From: Oscillospiraceae bacterium | Lineage (GTDB): Bacteria; Bacillota; Clostridia; Oscillospirales; Oscillospiraceae | Length of the DNA: 64,000 bases | Assembly: GCA_015067435.1 (NCBI GenBank) | Contig: SVMM01000001.1 | Location: forward strand, 62,001 to 126,000 | Reading direction: 5' to 3' | Shown: positions 61,582-64,000 of the stretch, in pieces | Position numbering within the stretch: position 1 is the first letter of the stretch | Layout of the letters: every line of letters begins with the position of its first letter | Made by a program: the position numbers and the translations under genes | Notes under the pieces: model-generated | Seen by the model: only the letters and a program-made list of their open reading frames with translations | Database searches by the model: none | Told to the model about the DNA's origin: nothing

Positions 61582-63624
61582 ATGGACGAAAACAAAAAGA
61601 AGCTGCGCTATCGCCTGATGACGCTGTGCCTTCTGTTCATGGCGGGGCTCGTGCTGTTTTTTGCCACCATGTTCGACGCGCAGATCGTCCACGGCGCGGA
61701 CTACCGCGCGATGTCCGTGAGCACGAACACCAGCGTCGAGCAGGTGGACGCGTCCCGCGGCGTCATCACCGACCGCAACGGCAAGGTGCTCGTGAGCAAC
61801 CACGCGGTCTATACGCTGACCTTCGACCCCTCGCTCGTGGAGAAGGACGCGCTCAACGACGAGCTGCTGCGCCTGATCGCGCTGCTGCGCCGCGAGGGCG
61901 TGACCTGGTTCGACGAGCTGCCGCTCACCGACGGCGCGCCCTACGCCTATGACTACGGCGTCAACCGCTCCGGCATGCTGGTGAAGTATCTCGCGGGCAA
62001 AAAGTGGATCGAGGACGGCATGACCTCCGACGAGCTGCGCGACGGCGTGTCGCCGCAGAAGATCTTCGATTTGATGTGCGGTGACTTCGGCGTGGACGAC
62101 GCGCTGAGCGCGACGCAGAAGCGCGCGCTCGTGGGCCTGCGCTATTCGCTGGAGACCGCGAAGCTGGACGGCGACGGCACGTTCCTCTTCGCGCGCGACG
62201 TGGACGTGGCGCTCATCTCGCTTTTGAAGGACGGCGATTACGGCGGCGTGCGTGTCGGCACCTCCGCCGTGCGCGAGTACCAGACCGAGGCGGCGGCGCA
62301 TATCCTCGGCCACATCGGCAAGATCCAGAACTGGGACGACTACAAGGACAAAGAGGGCTACAAGTGGAACGACTTCGTCGGCATCGACGGCGTCGAGCTG
62401 GCGTTTGAGGAGTATCTCCGCGGCACGGACGGCAAGCGCGTCGTCACCTCCAACGCCGACGGCAAGGTCATCTCCGAGCTGTACTCCGTCGAGCCGGAGC
62501 CGGGCAAAAACGTGACGCTGACGCTGGACATCGATTTTCAGGAGCAGGTGGAGAAGATCCTTGCCGACACCGTGACCGCGATGACGGCGCAGGACGAGGT
62601 GGAGCGCGGCGCGGCCGCCGCGGTGGTGCAGGTCGGAACGGGCGAGGTGCTGGCGCTCGCCTCCTACCCCACCTTCTCGCGCGCCACCTTCAATCAGGAC
62701 TACAACCGGCTGTCGGAGGATCCGCTCAAGCCGCTGTTCAACCGCGCGACGATGGGCCTCTATCCCCCCGGCTCCACCTTTAAGCCCGTGTCTGCGGTGG
62801 CGGCGCTGGAGAGCGGCACCATCACGACGGATACAAAGATCCGCGACCTCGGCGTCTACAAGTTTTTTGACCTGAACCTCAAATGCTGGATCTACCCCGG
62901 CAACCACGGCCTCGTCAACGTGACGGACGCGATCAAGGTCTCCTGCAACTACTTTTTCTATGAGGTCGGCAAGCTCACCGGCATCGCGACGCTGGAGCAG
63001 TACGCCCGCGCCTTCGGACTCGGCGAGCCCACCGGCATCGAGATCCCGGAGTACGTCGGCACGATGACCTCGCCGGAGTACGTCAACTCCCTCAAGGATC
63101 AGCACTGGACGGAGGGCTTTACGCTGCAGGCGGCGATCGGCCAGGCGTACAATCTGTTCACGCCGCTGCAGCTGGCGAACTACATCGCCACGCTCTCCGA
63201 CGGCGGCGTCCGCCGTCCCGCCCACCTTTTGAAGGACGTCAGCTCCTATGACAGTCCCGTGCCCGTCTATCTCTACGACGAGACGCCCGTCGAGATCGTC
63301 CCCATCGGCGAGGAGAATTTGCAGGCGGTGCTCACCGGTATGCGTTTGCTCGTCACGGACGGCAGCGTGCGCAAGCAGTTTGAGAACTGCGTCGTCGACG
63401 CCGCCGCCAAGACCGGTACGGCGCAGACCGGCGGCAAGGGCTCGATCAGCAACGGCGTGTTCGTCGCCTTCGCCCCCTACGACGACCCGCAGATCGCGAT
63501 CGCGATCGTCATCGAAAAGGGCGACACCGGCGGCGCGCTGGCGGAATCCGCGGTGGAAATCCTCAACGCCTATTTCACCGCCGCCGACCCCAACATGATC
63601 GGCGAAAACGTGCTCCTCAAATAA
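61582..63624 (+). CDS. mrdA: Class B penicillin-binding protein (PBP2/PbpA type)
   Basis: Peptidoglycan transpeptidase of lateral growth. 680 residues: N-terminal transmembrane anchor (about 10-32), dimerisation domain (ASRGVITDRNGKVLVSNHAV; HILGHIGKI; DGVELAFEEYLRGTDGKR), and transpeptidase with SxxK STFK at about 398, SxN SCN at about 454, and KTG at about 610. A 50-70-residue insert after residue 110 is longer than in E. coli PBP2. It follows mreC-mreD and the GNAT pair, without rodA nearby. Confidence 0.95.
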   Translation: MDENKKKLRYRLMTLCLLFMAGLVLFFATMFDAQIVHGADYRAMSVSTNTSVEQVDASRGVITDRNGKVLVSNHAVYTLTFDPSLVEKDALNDELLRLIALLRREGVTWFDELPLTDGAPYAYDYGVNRSGMLVKYLAGKKWIEDGMTSDELRDGVSPQKIFDLMCGDFGVDDALSATQKRALVGLRYSLETAKLDGDGTFLFARDVDVALISLLKDGDYGGVRVGTSAVREYQTEAAAHILGHIGKIQNWDDYKDKEGYKWNDFVGIDGVELAFEEYLRGTDGKRVVTSNADGKVISELYSVEPEPGKNVTLTLDIDFQEQVEKILADTVTAMTAQDEVERGAAAAVVQVGTGEVLALASYPTFSRATFNQDYNRLSEDPLKPLFNRATMGLYPPGSTFKPVSAVAALESGTITTDTKIRDLGVYKFFDLNLKCWIYPGNHGLVNVTDAIKVSCNYFFYEVGKLTGIATLEQYARAFGLGEPTGIEIPEYVGTMTSPEYVNSLKDQHWTEGFTLQAAIGQAYNLFTPLQLANYIATLSDGGVRRPAHLLKDVSSYDSPVPVYLYDETPVEIVPIGEENLQAVLTGMRLLVTDGSVRKQFENCVVDAAAKTGTAQTGGKGSISNGVFVAFAPYDDPQIAIAIVIEKGDTGGALAESAVEILNAYFTAADPNMIGENVLLK

Positions 63625-63653
63625 AGCGAACGCTCAGATGCGGAGGTATCGCC

Positions 63654-64000
63654 ATGTATTTTGATTCCAAGGACATTCGCTGCAAATCGCCCTACGGCGC
63701 GGTTCCCTGCGGCACGCAGATCACGCTCTCCGTCTATCCGGAGCGCGGCGAGGCGGTGGATCACGTGGTGCTGGTCGCCCACGCCGAGTTTGCCGACACA
63801 TGGGAGGAGCTGGAGCTCCCGCCCCTGCGTCTGGACGGCCGCGTCGTCTATCGCGGCGTCTATACCGCCCCGGCGGAGGGCGAGCTGGTGTGGTATCACT
63901 TCCGCATCTTCTGGGCGACGGGCGGCGAGTGCTGCTTCGGCAAGAACGGCCTGCGCCAGTGGGACGACCTCGCGACCTGGCAGCTGACCGTCTACGACGG
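63654..64000 (+). CDS. Glycoside hydrolase family 13 enzyme, N-terminal fragment (runs off the window)
   Basis: 115 complete codons from ATG 63654 (RBS cggaggtatcgcc) to the window edge. The beta-sandwich segment with VYTAPAEGELVWYHFRIFWA and the end WDDLATWQLTVYDG matches the N-terminal domain before the catalytic barrel in Firmicutes amylase/pullulanase-type GH13 proteins. The catalytic domain is not visible, so the substrate is unknown. It starts 29 bp after the PBP gene. Confidence 0.75.
   Translation, partial: MYFDSKDIRCKSPYGAVPCGTQITLSVYPERGEAVDHVVLVAHAEFADTWEELELPPLRLDGRVVYRGVYTAPAEGELVWYHFRIFWATGGECCFGKNGLRQWDDLATWQLTVYD

Overview
The window is a GC-rich chromosomal stretch from an endospore-forming, anaerobic member of the Clostridia, probably Oscillospiraceae-like. 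The evidence is the Firmicutes origin order (rpmH-rnpA-yidD-yidC-jag diverging from dnaA-dnaN-yaaA-recF-remB-gyrB-gyrA), the sporulation genes (GPR protease, a SpoIIQ-like M23 protein, a SpoVK-like AAA protein, YidC/SpoIIIJ and Jag), T-box leaders, a CIRCE operator, a single-chain pyruvate:ferredoxin oxidoreductase, and DnaD/DnaI-type helicase loading. No phage, IS, CRISPR, tRNA or rRNA genes were seen.

Layout. 0-5 kb: glycolysis (tpiA end, gpmI), a SpoIIQ-like peptidase, and a Trp T-box controlling a TrpB2-type tryptophan synthase beta chain. 5-9.6 kb: GNAT and MATE genes, prfB, a 25-aa ORF, a phosphoesterase. 9.6-18.7 kb: mnmG, the hrcA-grpE-dnaK-dnaJ heat-shock operon, a membrane-anchored glycosidase-like protein and exonuclease III. 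18.8-28.3 kb, minus strand: SLH protein, mreB, comF, SpoVK-like ATPase, a Gx-transporter/NusG_II/ApbE trio like the core of flavin-based extracellular electron transfer, and nifJ. 28.6-32.9 kb: comM, thiI, a 45-aa membrane peptide and cinA. 33-45 kb: the replication-origin region with a near-perfect parS. 45-51 kb: greA, a SHOCT-like protein, rnhA with a duplicated 5-prime end, nadE, gpr, rpsT, and a Gly T-box with glyS. 51-56 kb, minus strand: a pilin-like protein, an LtaS-like phosphotransferase, dnaI and dnaD. 56-64 kb: zapA, U32 peptidase, maf-mreC-mreD, two GNATs, a class B PBP and the start of a GH13 enzyme.

The genes are mostly core housekeeping. The unusual content is between them. 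(i) Six copies of a 32-nt hairpin (TTTCGC-TC-GCCGC-loop-GCGGC-AACC-GCGAAA) keep their pairing through compensatory changes and keep an asymmetric TC/AACC internal loop. All six point the same way as the local transcript. One sits inside a T-box antiterminator loop, one lies inside a duplicated rnhA start, and two follow inverted copies of the preceding gene end. (ii) Four copies of a polypyrimidine/polypurine hairpin are each followed by an exact mirror repeat of the purine arm, the geometry of an intramolecular R.R.Y triplex. Two of these copies belong to a larger repeat of about 220-330 bp that occurs twice. These are the best candidates for undescribed biology here.
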